Shown: positions 29,395 through 37,880 of the stretch, one piece after another
Layout: every line of letters starts with the position of its first letter
How positions within the stretch are numbered: position 1 is the stretch's first letter
Assembly: GCA_027452145.1 (NCBI GenBank)
Contig: DAIDHB010000195.1
Span: forward strand, 1-43,990
Reading direction: 5' to 3'
From: Planctomycetales bacterium
GTDB taxonomy: Bacteria > Planctomycetota > Planctomycetia > Isosphaerales > Isosphaeraceae
DNA: 43,990 nucleotides
Notes under the pieces: model-generated
What the model was told of the DNA's origin: nothing
Databases searched by the model: none
Seen by the model: the letters and a program-made list of their open reading frames with translations, nothing else
Position numbers and translations under genes: made by a program

Positions 29395-29589
29395 CTGGCT
29401 CGAGATTCCTTCTCGCTGGCGATCGATCCCGCGATCGAGACGGCCTGGAGCTCGCCCGAAAGTCCTGGCGAGGGCCGCGGTTCGTCCCGCGCGCAGTCTA
29501 ACGGCTGGGCGGCAGGCGGTCCAGATGGCGACTCCGGACGGCGGGACGAACGGCCGATCGTCGCCGACGTTCATCGCACCGGTTCGCGA

Positions 29590-29638
29590 GAACGAACAAC
29601 CCCCGGGCGGCCGGCCACCCGAGGGCTGTCCTTCGTTC
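29590..29638 (-). terminator. Long hairpin downstream of the Rad52-like gene
   Basis: GAACGAA (29590-29596) pairs with TTCGTTC (29632-29638). Inside it, the GC-rich arms CCCCGGGCGG and CCACCCGAGGG pair partially. It is 55 bp past the stop of the minus-strand gene at 29693, so it is a plausible terminator. Confidence 0.45.
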
Positions 29639-29692
29639 TTCGACGTGATTCCGATCGCCGCCTGGCGGCCGTCGGCCGCGGCGTGGACGCTC

Positions 29693-30472
29693 TCAGTTGG
29701 ATAGCGCGGCCTCGGTGGCCTGCTGCATGTTCTGGATCGCGCGGACCTTGCGGCAGGCCTCGGCGTAGGCGCGGCTCACCTGCTCGCCCTCCCAGTCGAC
29801 CATCCGGCCGGGAAAGTCCTGCCGCTTGGCCCAGGCGTTGAGGTGCTTGAGCAGGCCGTACTCGAATTTCTCGTCCTGGTCCTTGGTCCAGGCGAAGAGC
29901 GCCCGGCCGCTCCGGGGCACGTTCGGGCTGTCCTCCCCCTGGCCGTTGCGCGAGGACGGATGGACCGAGGGAGCGGCGGGAGCCGGCGTCGCGGGCCCGT
30001 TGGCATTCGCATTCGCCGCGTTCTGCTGGGCCGGCTCGGACGCTGCGTCGGTGGCGGTGGCGACCGCCTCGACCTCGGCGCGGCCCCGCAGGGCCTCGCG
30101 GGCGAAGCGCGGGATGCCGTCGCGGTAGAGATACCGGCCCACGCCGAACTTGACCGCGGCGCGCTTGAAGGCGTCCGCGAACCCGCTCTTGTCATCGTCG
30201 CCAGGGTCCGCCATTCCGGCGTATCCGCCCGCGTCGCTCTTGGTCAGCGTCGAACCGTCTGGCATGCGGATCGTCAGCCGGCAGATCACCGAGTGCTCGA
30301 GCGGGACGAAGTCGTCCCACCAGTTCTCCGGCCCGAGCACCTCGTCGAGCCGGTTCATCACCGTGCGCGCCGTCACGTAGTGCAACTGGCGGCCGGCCTG
30401 CGAGCGGAGCTTGACCTCGTCGGAATCGAAGGGTGCGGCGAGGGCCGCAAAGAGATCGCGATGCTGAGTCAT
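29693..30472 (-). CDS. Rad52/Rad22-like single-strand annealing protein
   Basis: A 259-residue protein. Residues 1-125 look like the Rad52/Rad22-type annealing fold: YVTARTVMNRLDEVLGPENWWDDFVP, a beta segment (VICRLTIRMPDGSTLTKSD), then the conserved helix DAFKRAAVKFGVGRYLY. A Pro/Ala/Asn-rich linker follows (~145-190), then a helical tail (DEKFEYGLLKHLNAWAKRQ) that could mediate partner binding. The predicted role is annealing of complementary single strands in recombinational repair. In phages such proteins belong to recombination modules, but no phage genes surround this one. The start MTQHRDLFAALAAPF is the usual family beginning. Confidence 0.8.
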   Translation of the reverse strand: MTQHRDLFAALAAPFDSDEVKLRSQAGRQLHYVTARTVMNRLDEVLGPENWWDDFVPLEHSVICRLTIRMPDGSTLTKSDAGGYAGMADPGDDDKSGFADAFKRAAVKFGVGRYLYRDGIPRFAREALRGRAEVEAVATATDAASEPAQQNAANANANGPATPAPAAPSVHPSSRNGQGEDSPNVPRSGRALFAWTKDQDEKFEYGLLKHLNAWAKRQDFPGRMVDWEGEQVSRAYAEACRKVRAIQNMQQATEAALSN

Positions 30473-30709
30473 GAGCTAACGCCCCCCGGAGGATCAAGCG
30501 GCCTCGGATGCGGTCAGTCATCCACGCCGTTGCCGCTACCCTCGACTGTCATCCCAAACCGGGTGCAAAAGGTGGCTCGCACGACCGACAGCCCTACCTT
30601 CCCGATCGCAATCGGGGCGTTACAGCCGTCGAAAAAGCCACCGTCCGCACGAGATCGGATGGCACGCATCCAACTCGAGCGGACGGTTCGATTGTATCGA
30701 TTGTGCTGG

Positions 30710-30729
30710 CAGTGGACAAGAGTCTACTG
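30710..30729. promoter_or_regulatory. Imperfect palindrome, possible operator
   Basis: CAGTGGAC-AAGA-GTCTACTG: 8-nt arms with one mismatch. It lies in the gap upstream of the Rad52-like gene and just past the stop of the small membrane protein gene. It could be a repressor site or a weak terminator; no regulator is nearby. Confidence 0.25.
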
Positions 30730-30751
30730 TACGAAAATTCTCCTGTCGGGA

Positions 30752-30997
30752 TCAGGCCAGGCGGGTGACGGCGGGGGCGTGGTTGGCCTGGGAGATCTTG
30801 GTGGACCAGCCGTAGCTCGCGAAGATGACGGTCATCAGGATCGTGGCGATGAGGATGGCCGCCAGGGAGACGCCGAGCATGGCGACGTAGATATCGCTTT
30901 TGGCGGACTGGACCATGACGCCGGGACGCCGCTGGGCGGCGGCCGAGCGGCCGGCCGCGCCCGAGCTAGAACCGCGGGTTGATGGTAGACGAGACAA
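30752..30997 (-). CDS. Small single-span membrane protein
   Basis: About 81 residues. A Ser/Arg-rich N-terminus is followed by a long hydrophobic helix (IYVAMLGVSLAAILIATILMTVIFASYGW) and a short polar tail. The TTG at 30997 is preferred because a perfect AAGGAGG (31004-31010) sits 6 nt upstream. The GTG at 31003 is too close to it, and an ATG at 30916 has no ribosome site. The gene overlaps the 3' end of the coiled-coil membrane protein, so the two are translationally coupled and probably act together in the envelope. I do not recognise the family. Confidence 0.62.
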   Translation of the reverse strand: MSRLPSTRGSSSGAAGRSAAAQRRPGVMVQSAKSDIYVAMLGVSLAAILIATILMTVIFASYGWSTKISQANHAPAVTRLA

Positions 30998-31823
30998 TGT
31001 CACCCTCCTTTATCTTCTTCCCCTGAACGGTGCTGCCCAGGACCCGAACCACGGCCTGATCGGGGTCGACGGCGATGATCTGACCCTTGCCGAGGTACTC
31101 GGCGCGGGGCTTGGTGCGATAGAGGAACAACTGGTGGCCGACGACCAGGCCATCGTCGGACCCGATGGTGATCTCGAGCCGCTTGTTGGTCGGATCGACC
31201 TTCTTCACCTCGCCGGTGACCGGGGGCGGGTTCTCCATCCCCTTGATCTGGGCGATGTCGGTGGAGAGCCCGTGCGACTGGAGGAGCGTGGTGTACTTGG
31301 CGACCCGGTCGCGCAGGTCGGAGTTGTTCTTGGTGGCCGTCTCCAGCATCCGCTCGAGCTCGCGGATGCGGTCGTTCAGCTCGGCCTGGCGGAGCTGGTA
31401 CTCGTTGGCCTGCTTCTCGACGGCCGACTTCTGCTGCCGGAGCAGCATCGTCTCGTTGCGACGGGCCTCGACCTCGGCCAGCGACGTCTGTGAGGTGGCC
31501 AGCGCCGTGGCGAGCTGCTCGCGCACCGACGTGATCTGCTGGAGATCCCGCTTGTTCTGCTCCTCGAGCGTGCTGATCCGGCCCTGGAGCGTCTTGGCCG
31601 CCGTCTTCGCCGCCGCATCCGCCTCGTCGAGCTGCTTCTTGGCGGCCTCGACCTGGGCCTTGGCGTCGGTCAGGCTCTTCTTCACCTTGTCGACTTCGGT
31701 CTTCCGCTTGGCCGCCTCGTCCTTCCAGTTCTTCGAGGTCACGAAGACCATCGAGGAAATGCCGAGGAACATCAGCGAGAAGGCCATGATGGTCAGTACG
31801 AGGATCTTGCCAACTTGGGTCAT
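30966..31823 (-). CDS. Membrane-anchored coiled-coil protein
   Basis: A 285-residue protein. An N-terminal transmembrane anchor (KILVLTIMAFSLMFLGISSMVFV) is followed by a coiled coil of about 140 residues rich in Lys/Glu/Ala/Gln (KVKKSLTDAKAQVEAAKKQL and onward). A ~90-residue C-terminal beta domain (VTGEVKKVDPTNKRLEITIGSDDGLVVGHQLFLYR, then GKGQIIAVDPDQAVVRVLG) resembles the beta barrels of MreC-like or FlgT/CsgG-type envelope proteins. The topology suggests an envelope-spanning scaffold, function unknown. It overlaps the small membrane protein gene downstream. Confidence 0.82.
   Translation of the reverse strand: MTQVGKILVLTIMAFSLMFLGISSMVFVTSKNWKDEAAKRKTEVDKVKKSLTDAKAQVEAAKKQLDEADAAAKTAAKTLQGRISTLEEQNKRDLQQITSVREQLATALATSQTSLAEVEARRNETMLLRQQKSAVEKQANEYQLRQAELNDRIRELERMLETATKNNSDLRDRVAKYTTLLQSHGLSTDIAQIKGMENPPPVTGEVKKVDPTNKRLEITIGSDDGLVVGHQLFLYRTKPRAEYLGKGQIIAVDPDQAVVRVLGSTVQGKKIKEGDIVSSTINPRF
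31004..31010 (-). promoter_or_regulatory. Ribosome binding site inside the upstream gene
   Basis: AAGGAGG on the minus strand, within the last codons of the coiled-coil gene, positioned 6 nt before TTG 30997. It decides the start of the small membrane protein. Confidence 0.55.
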
Positions 31824-32150
31824 GGTCCCATCCTACCAATCAGTAGTTGACGGCCGGCCGACCACCCTCGCGACGTCGCCGCCGCGAGCCGAAACGGGAT
31901 GGGGCTTGGACCGTGGATGTTGCGGAAATGAGGAAGGCCCGACCACGACCCGCCGCGCCAGGCGTTGCGGGCCGGCGAACTCCATCAATCCTATCTTTAG
32001 ACGTCGCGAGGCGGCAAGCCGTTCACCGCGCGGCCGAGAATGAGCGACCGGACCACGATTCCCCACCCCGACCGGCAGTCACTGGACCAAATCTAACCCA
32101 CGCTCGCCGTCCAGGCAAGCGAAGTCATTTGGTGAAATGGGGAGTTTTGG
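31824..32150. other. Intergenic region (327 bp), no gene seen
   Basis: Lies upstream of the coiled-coil gene and downstream of lnt, both minus strand. It probably contains the promoter of the coiled-coil gene; a less GC-rich stretch lies at 31985-32005 and 32085-32150. No hairpin or RNA is recognised. Confidence 0.45.
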
Positions 32151-33875
32151 CTAAGCCTGCGGCCTTGCGCGACGGCGGCGGGGGAGGATCAGGCCCAGCG
32201 GGAGCCAGCCGATGGTGGCGGCCAGGCAGGAGAGCCCGAGCCAGTCGCCCCAGCGCGAGTACAGGGTGGTCCGGTCATCGAGGGGGACATCCACGATGAG
32301 CAGGTCTTCCCTGTCCTTGGGGAGCCGGACGCGGATCTCGCCGCTGGCGTCGACCAGCGCGGAGAAGCCGGTATTGACGGCGCGGACGAGCGGCACGCGG
32401 TGCTCGATGGTGCGGAAGACGCCGATCGCCAGGTGCATGTCCAGCTCGGACGACCCCCGGAACCAGCCGTCGTTGGACAGGTTGACCAGGATGTCGGGCT
32501 GCCCGGCGCGGTCGGGGCTGCCGAAGAAGCGGCCGATGACCTGGGGGATCGTGTCCTCGAAGCAGATCGCCGGCGCGATCCGGTACGGGCCGACCTCGAA
32601 GGTCCGCGGGTCCTTACCGGCCGCGAGCGACGGGATTCGGTCGCGATACGGAGTCAGGCTGGCCAGCCAGGGGAGTGCCTCGATCAGCGGGATGAACTCG
32701 CCGAACGGGACGAAGTGGATCTTGTGGTAGAACTCGTAGTCCGGCTGCGACGGGCGAAACAGCACGGCCGTGTTGTACTGGTAGAGCCGGTCGGGCTCGT
32801 GGTCCCAGACTCCGCAGCCCACGAGCATCGGCGCGCGGGCCAGCGTCGTCAGCTCGGCCAGGTTCTCGAGCACCGCGCGGCGGGTCTCGAGCCATTCCCC
32901 CGGGGGTATCCTCGCCGAGATGTCGGCGAGCTGGCGCTTCAGGGTCGCCACGTCGACCTCGGGCGACAGCATGATGAAGCTGAACGGATACGAGGTCTCG
33001 GGCCAGACGATCAGGTCGGGCCGCGGCTCGACGGCGACGGCGCGGCGGATCAGCGACTCGAAACCGGCGAGGGCCTTGTCGCGATCGCGGGTCTTCTGCC
33101 CCTGGGGGAGGTTCGACTGGAGGAGCGCCACGCGAGGCCCCGGGCGGAAGGAGGCGGTGGAGAGCCGATAGGCGCCGTAGCAGAGCGTGACGCCCACCGC
33201 GAGCGTGACGACCCACAGCCGGACCGACTGGCCGCCGGTCAGGCGCGCGCGTCCGCCGACCCGGCGGAACAGCGGCAGCGACACCAGGTCGACCAGCCAG
33301 GCGTTGACCATCGCGATCAGCAGGCTGATCCCCAGCGTGCCGGTGACGTCGGCCACCTGGATGACGGGCAGGTAGCGATACTGGCTGTGTGCCAGGTAGT
33401 ACCAGGGGAATCCCGTGAGGAAGTAAGCACGAAGGTACTCGGTCGTGACCCAGGCGATCGGCGCCGCCAGCATCAGCGGCATCCGCAGGCGGAAGACGGC
33501 CCATCGCGCCATCGCCAGGAACAGCGGCCACCAGAGCGAGAAGGCCGAGCCCAGCACGACCCACCCGATCCAGGCCCCTTCTCCGATCAGCCGGAGCCAG
33601 GGCACGGCCAGGATCCAGAAGATCAGCCCCCCGGCCCAGGCGGCGAGGTAGCTCCTCGCCGGAGCATCGGGCAGGACCACGAGCCAGAACAGCGGCGCCA
33701 GGGCGATCCAGGCCAGGAATCCCCACTCCATCGGGGGGAAGGTCGTCCAGAGGGCCAGGCCGGAGACGACTCCCGCCGCCAGGCGGTGGCGCAGCCAGCG
33801 GACCCCGGGGCCTGTCGGGTCGGCCTTGGTCGCCGATACCGGCGCGGCAACAGTCATCGGTCGTCCGTCCTTCAT
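32151..33875 (-). CDS. lnt: Apolipoprotein N-acyltransferase
   Basis: About 574 residues. The N-terminal half has several transmembrane helices (from LAAGVVSGLALWTTFPP onward). The C-terminal half is the periplasmic nitrilase-like domain with a complete Glu-Lys-Cys triad: Glu in IVWPETSYPFSF, Lys in YHKIHFVPFGEFIPL, Cys in PAICFEDTIPQV. The substrate loop NLSNDGWFRGSSELDMHLA follows, and a last transmembrane helix precedes the C-terminus. It N-acylates the diacylglyceryl-cysteine of lipoproteins in the inner membrane, consistent with a diderm planctomycete and with the lipoproteins in this window. Start choice is uncertain: ATG 33875 or ATG 33857, neither with a strong ribosome site. Confidence 0.95.
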   Translation of the reverse strand: MKDGRPMTVAAPVSATKADPTGPGVRWLRHRLAAGVVSGLALWTTFPPMEWGFLAWIALAPLFWLVVLPDAPARSYLAAWAGGLIFWILAVPWLRLIGEGAWIGWVVLGSAFSLWWPLFLAMARWAVFRLRMPLMLAAPIAWVTTEYLRAYFLTGFPWYYLAHSQYRYLPVIQVADVTGTLGISLLIAMVNAWLVDLVSLPLFRRVGGRARLTGGQSVRLWVVTLAVGVTLCYGAYRLSTASFRPGPRVALLQSNLPQGQKTRDRDKALAGFESLIRRAVAVEPRPDLIVWPETSYPFSFIMLSPEVDVATLKRQLADISARIPPGEWLETRRAVLENLAELTTLARAPMLVGCGVWDHEPDRLYQYNTAVLFRPSQPDYEFYHKIHFVPFGEFIPLIEALPWLASLTPYRDRIPSLAAGKDPRTFEVGPYRIAPAICFEDTIPQVIGRFFGSPDRAGQPDILVNLSNDGWFRGSSELDMHLAIGVFRTIEHRVPLVRAVNTGFSALVDASGEIRVRLPKDREDLLIVDVPLDDRTTLYSRWGDWLGLSCLAATIGWLPLGLILPRRRRARPQA

Positions 33876-34056
33876 GATCGGAGGAGAGGGGGCGATGGCC
33901 GGCAAACGCGGCCGCCCCGCGGTCGGTGGCCGGTCGCGGTCGGGCGGCCCCGAGAAGTCTTCGCATGGGGCGGGCGGCTATTTCGGTCCAGCTCGCGGGG
34001 GGACGTTGCTCACCCGCGGAGGGCGGCGTTATCCTACCACGTCGAGGGCCGAAGGG

Positions 34057-35316
34057 TTAAGGACGAAAGCCCGGCGCCGAGGGGAGGAACCCGACAGCGT
34101 CGCCCGCTTCGTAATCCCGGTCTCCCGCCGGAAATGCGGCGAATCCATCGGCGCGGGCGACCGTGAGCAGGTCGGCCGACCCGGCCCAGTCGAGCGGCTC
34201 GACCCGCGGCGGCTCGCCGCCGGGGACAACTTCCAGCCGCGCCGGATGATAGGTCGGCCGGTCGCCCCGGTGCCGGAACGGACGCGACAGCCGCCCGGTG
34301 ATGGAGTTCGGCGCGGGCAATCCGTGTGCCAGGACTTTCAGGGCCGGTCGCACGAACAGCAGGTAGCCCACCACCCCGCTGACCGGATTCCCCGGCAGGC
34401 CGAACACCAGCGGGCCCGGGCGATCGGGGGCGAGGTCGTGCTTATCCGTTTGGACCCGTCGGGGTGCTCCGACGCCGAACCAGATCGGCTTGCCCGGCTT
34501 GAGCCGCACCTTGTGAAAGACGCGGCGCACGCCCAGGCCCTCGAGCACGCCGGGCACGAGGTCGCGCTGGCCCGCCGAGACCCCGCCGGTGATGAGCAAG
34601 ACGTCCGCCTCGAGCCCGCGCTCGAGGATCGCTCGCAGAGCGTCGGGTTCGTCCGGGGCGATCGGCAGCCGGATCGACTCGGCCCGGTCCTCGTCGGCCA
34701 TCGCCTGGAGGACCAGGGCGTTCGAATTGCGGATCTGCCCGGGGCCCGGAGTCCGGTCCGGCTCGACCAGCTCGTCGCCGGTGGACACGATCGCCACGCG
34801 AGGCCGGACGACCTTCGGCCGGGGACGGCCGACGGATGCCAGCACGCCCAGGTGCGCCGGGCCGAGGACCGTCCCGGCTGTCAGGATGACCGTGCCGGCC
34901 CGCATCTCCCGCCCGCGCGGCAGGATGTTCTGGCCCGGCCGGACCCCCGGCTCGTCGATCCGGACACCCCCCTCGCCCGGCTCAGTCTTCTCATGCATGA
35001 CGACGGCATCGCAGCCCGGCGGGATCGGCGCTCCGGTCATGATGGTAGCGGCCTCGCGGGGCTCGAGCGCCCGCGAAGGCGTCTGCCCCGCCAGGATCGT
35101 CTCGCCGACGCGGAGCCAGCGATCCTCGCCGCGCAGGTCGTCGGTACGCACGGCATAGCCGTCGACGAGGGCCTTGTCGAACGGCGGCAGGTCGATGTCG
35201 GCGGCGACGTCCTCGCCCAGCCGTGAGCCCACGGCGTCCTCCAGCGGCACGGGGCGAGGCGGCAACGGCCGCGACGCCTCCAGAACCGCGCGGACGGCCT
35301 CGTCGATCGTCAGCAT
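34057..35316 (-). CDS. moeA: Molybdopterin molybdotransferase MoeA
   Basis: A 419-residue enzyme that inserts molybdate into adenylylated molybdopterin, releasing AMP. The domain order is typical: MLTIDEAVRAVLEA start, LPPFDKALVDGYAVR (Val in place of the usual Met of MDGYA), and IMTGAPIPPGCDAVVMHEKT. Then come the MogA-like core with VAIVSTGDELV, GQIRNSNA, DVLLITGGVSAGQRDLV and KVRLKPGKPIWFG, and VFGLPGNPVS before the C-terminal beta domain. It follows pabA/trpG by 52 bp on the same strand, so a small operon is likely. An insert of polar residues (RRVQTDKHDLAPDR) precedes GLPGNP. Confidence 0.95.
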   Translation of the reverse strand: MLTIDEAVRAVLEASRPLPPRPVPLEDAVGSRLGEDVAADIDLPPFDKALVDGYAVRTDDLRGEDRWLRVGETILAGQTPSRALEPREAATIMTGAPIPPGCDAVVMHEKTEPGEGGVRIDEPGVRPGQNILPRGREMRAGTVILTAGTVLGPAHLGVLASVGRPRPKVVRPRVAIVSTGDELVEPDRTPGPGQIRNSNALVLQAMADEDRAESIRLPIAPDEPDALRAILERGLEADVLLITGGVSAGQRDLVPGVLEGLGVRRVFHKVRLKPGKPIWFGVGAPRRVQTDKHDLAPDRPGPLVFGLPGNPVSGVVGYLLFVRPALKVLAHGLPAPNSITGRLSRPFRHRGDRPTYHPARLEVVPGGEPPRVEPLDWAGSADLLTVARADGFAAFPAGDRDYEAGDAVGFLPSAPGFRP

Positions 35317-35368
35317 CGCTCGTCCCTCCGATCGGGATCGGGGCTGTCTGAGGCAGGCGGGACCGGCG

Positions 35369-35944
35369 TCATCCGGGCGACTCGATGAAGTTCTTCAGGA
35401 GATGCGTGCCCTCGTGGGTGAGGAAGCTCTCGGGGTGGTACTGGACGCCCTCGATCGGGTACCGGCGATGGCGGACGCCCATGATCTCGCCGTCCTCGGT
35501 CCACGCGACGACCTCGAGATCCTCGGGCAGGGTCCCGGGCTGGATCACCAGGCTGTGATAGCGCGTGGCCTGGAACGGATTGGCAAGCCCGCGATAGAGT
35601 CCCTGGCTGTCGTGGCTGATCCACGACGTCTTGCCGTGCATGATCCGGTCGGCCCGCACCACCCGGGCGCCGAAGGTGTGGCCGATGCACTGGTGCCCCA
35701 GGCAGACGCCCAGCAGCGGGATCCGCGGGCCGAAGCGCTCGACGACCTGGTTGGAGATCCCCGCCTCGCGCGGTGTGCACGGGCCCGGCGAGATGATCAG
35801 CCGGTCCGGCTTCATCGCCTCGATCTCGTCGAGCGTGATCCGATCGTTGCGGACGACGCGGACGTCGAGGGCCGGGTCGATCTCGCCCAGGCGCTGGACC
35901 AGGTTGTAGGTGAAGGAATCGTAATTGTCGATCAGGAGGATCAT
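35369..35944 (-). CDS. Glutamine amidotransferase of anthranilate/PABA synthase
   Basis: A 191-residue class I glutamine amidotransferase subunit (TrpG/PabA), supplying ammonia from glutamine to the chorismate-using partner. It starts MILLIDNYDSFTYNLVQRLGE, the family hallmark. It has the oxyanion loop SPGPCTPREAGIS, the nucleophile elbow GVCLGHQCIG, and the His/Glu of the triad in YHPESFLTHEG. No synthase component I gene is in the window, so it cannot be assigned to tryptophan or folate. It heads the probable operon with moeA. Confidence 0.93.
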   Translation of the reverse strand: MILLIDNYDSFTYNLVQRLGEIDPALDVRVVRNDRITLDEIEAMKPDRLIISPGPCTPREAGISNQVVERFGPRIPLLGVCLGHQCIGHTFGARVVRADRIMHGKTSWISHDSQGLYRGLANPFQATRYHSLVIQPGTLPEDLEVVAWTEDGEIMGVRHRRYPIEGVQYHPESFLTHEGTHLLKNFIESPG

Positions 35945-36252
35945 GCGTCAATCGTCTTCAGGGCGTCGCCGGGATCGTGCCCGGGAAGTCCGGGCGCGCC
36001 ATGGGCCTGGGCCGCGGCCTGGGCCCGGCAAGAATGATCGTAACGTCTCTGCCGGCGGACCGAAAGAGAATCCGGCGCATCGGGCGCGCCGGGGCCTGCG
36101 GGCGCGGCTATGCTTCGGGGATACCGTTGCTCGGAGTAACGGCGTCGTGGTGTCGCGGCGCCATTCGGCTCTTGCTCGCGGGATGGGATGGAACGCGGGC
36201 GGGCCGCGACGGTGGAACGAACCGAACGAACCGCCCGGCAAGGAGGATCGTG
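35945..36252. other. Divergent intergenic region (308 bp)
   Basis: Lies between the amidotransferase (minus) and the Tyr-rich secreted protein (plus). The frame of the latter is open through it but lacks a ribosome site, and codon bias is poor. Both promoters should be here; none is unambiguous. AGGAGG at 36241-36246 marks the downstream start. Confidence 0.45.
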
Positions 36253-36870
36253 ATGACGGCCGCCTTCGTCGCGTTATGTCTGGGCCTGGCCGCGGGCTCG
36301 ACGGGCCAGGTGCAGGGGGATGCGAACCGGTACGCCCAGCGGCAACCGGCCGGCTACGTCCAGGGACAGCCGAGCGGCTATGCCCCCTATTACATGCCGC
36401 AGCCCCCGTCGCCGAACGGGCCCCAGTCGGTCCCGTACTATTACCCCTACCAGAAGAAGTGGTCGCGGAAGCATCACGACCACATCCTGCCGCCCGGTCC
36501 CGGCGACGGCTGGGGCTTTCTCAACGGCTTCCCTGATGCCTACGGCTGGGCGGACTACGGCCCGTATTTGCCGCTCAATGGCGATCGCACGTCCGACTAC
36601 TACTTCCCCCGGTACTACACCGTGCCGCCGGAGCAGATGTTCTTCCCGACGTATTACAATCCCTATGAGACCCGCGGCCAGCGCTACCTGCCCTACGTGG
36701 CCGGCGGCGGCGCGCACCCGGCCGGCGGCGCGCCGCTGGGACCCTCGGACCTGCCGGTGCGGCCGTATGCGTCGATGCCTGGCAATCGTCCCTTCACGAA
36801 CGTGCCCACCCTCAACGGCCGGACCGAGGTCCCGTTCGTCCCGTCCGGGACATCCGGCCTGACCCCGTGA
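36253..36870 (+). CDS. Secreted Tyr/Pro/Gly-rich protein
   Basis: A 205-residue exported protein. The ATG at 36253 follows AGGAGG (36241-36246) by 6 nt. The signal peptide is MTAAFVALCLGLAAGSTGQVQG, after which the chain is rich in Tyr, Pro, Gly and Asn (YAQRQPAGYVQGQPSGYAPYYM and similar). It contains a central HHDHILPPGPGDGWGFLNG and DYYFPRYYTVPPEQMFFPTYY. There is no catalytic motif. Short Tyr-rich exported proteins of this kind are frequent in Planctomycetes and may be structural surface components; that role is inference. Confidence 0.75.
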   Translation: MTAAFVALCLGLAAGSTGQVQGDANRYAQRQPAGYVQGQPSGYAPYYMPQPPSPNGPQSVPYYYPYQKKWSRKHHDHILPPGPGDGWGFLNGFPDAYGWADYGPYLPLNGDRTSDYYFPRYYTVPPEQMFFPTYYNPYETRGQRYLPYVAGGGAHPAGGAPLGPSDLPVRPYASMPGNRPFTNVPTLNGRTEVPFVPSGTSGLTP

Positions 36871-36893
36871 TGATTGAAGTCGGCGCGGGACCG

Positions 36894-36916
36894 GCCCGGG
36901 GCATCGCGCCCCGGGC
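36894..36916. terminator. GC-rich terminator-like hairpin
   Basis: GCCCGGGGC (36894-36902), loop ATCGC, GCCCCGGGC (36908-36916): a perfect 9-bp stem, 24 bp past the stop of the Tyr-rich protein gene and before a convergent gene. Confidence 0.55.
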
Positions 36917-37042
36917 GTCCGTCCCGGCTGGTCGGTGGGCGATGAGGGCAACGGCGCCAGGCCGAGGCTGTCCCATGCCCATGATGCCTTCGACCATCCT
37001 GTGCTCGCCGAGATTGATCGCGGATTCCGATTGCCCACCGGG

Positions 37043-37609
37043 TCAGGACGGTGCGGGGGCGGCAGGCTTCTTCGCCGCGACATCCTCCTTCGGCTTTTCG
37101 GCCTTCGCCTTCCCGGCGTCGCGCGCGGCGACTTCCGACTTGTGCCGCTCCGCCGCGTTCGGGTCGAGGTATCGCCTCGGCGAGCATTCGACGTCCGAGC
37201 TGAAATGCTTCGGGCTGGGGTCATCGGCGCGGCGATAGATCATCCGGCATTCCTTGATCGTGACGGTGTCCGCCTGGCACCGGCTGGAAGTGTGCCCGAG
37301 CATCGCGAACCTCAGGACCTCCGCCGGTATCTGCGGGCCGATCTCCGCCACGTTCGAGCCCTCGGTTTTGATCGTGCGAGAGCCCTCGGCGACTTCCTCC
37401 GCACGGACGATCTCGTACCCTTCCGGGAAATGCCTGGCCATCAGCTTCTCGGCGCGGGTCTGGTAGCGGGTCGGCCATTTATTGGTGTTCTCCGGCATGC
37501 CGATGACGCCGAACGTGCCGTCCTGATAGACGTAGCGCACGGACTGCGAGGTGGAGCAACCGGACGAGACCGAGGCGAGCAGGACGATCGGGACGACCGA
37601 GGCGCGCAT
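37043..37609 (-). CDS. Lipoprotein of unknown function
   Basis: A 188-residue lipoprotein. The signal peptide MRASVVPIVLLASV ends in lipobox SSGC (Cys 18), followed by a ~130-residue domain with YVYQDGTFGVIGMPEN, AEKLMARHFPEGYEIV and a pair of Cys (SSRCQADTVTIKECRM). A Lys/Ala/Pro-rich tail (AGKAKAEKPKEDVAAKK) follows. Its N-terminal beta hairpin and HFPEGYEIVRAEEV segment resemble small planctomycete conserved lipoproteins; no activity can be assigned. It is convergent with the Tyr-rich protein gene. Confidence 0.8.
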   Translation of the reverse strand: MRASVVPIVLLASVSSGCSTSQSVRYVYQDGTFGVIGMPENTNKWPTRYQTRAEKLMARHFPEGYEIVRAEEVAEGSRTIKTEGSNVAEIGPQIPAEVLRFAMLGHTSSRCQADTVTIKECRMIYRRADDPSPKHFSSDVECSPRRYLDPNAAERHKSEVAARDAGKAKAEKPKEDVAAKKPAAPAPS

Positions 37610-37880
37610 GGTTTCCTCCCCATGGCCCGGAATTGAGGCCGGCTAGCCGAGATGGCGGGATTTCGTCTCAAGAAAGGTCGCAGCCGAGTCGAAACGGGAA
37701 GCCGGAGATGCGGGTTGCTCTTACGGCAAATCGCGCGCCGGAGTTCCGGGCGACTTGCCCTTCCCCGGAGATCCGGTCGTGCGCCACACGCGGCGCCGGC
37801 CTCGCCCGCCGCCTCAGAATTCCATTGATTGAGGGGTTTTCATCGGATCGGCAGGATGGATAACAAGCGACGGAGTAGAA

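Larger units (their letters stand above)
29269..29692. other. Intergenic region (424 bp) with large inverted repeats
   Basis: Lies between the glgA start and the 3' end of the Rad52-like gene. No coding potential is seen. It contains a cluster of GGGC/GCCC palindromes (29297-29400) and a second hairpin at 29590-29638, so it holds both the glgA promoter and probably the terminator of the Rad52-like gene. Confidence 0.6.

Noticed and set aside
29269..29574. 102-codon N-terminal extension of GlgA
   Set aside because: GlgA begins canonically at MGGRLAVDVVLVASEAVPF. The extension is palindrome-derived.
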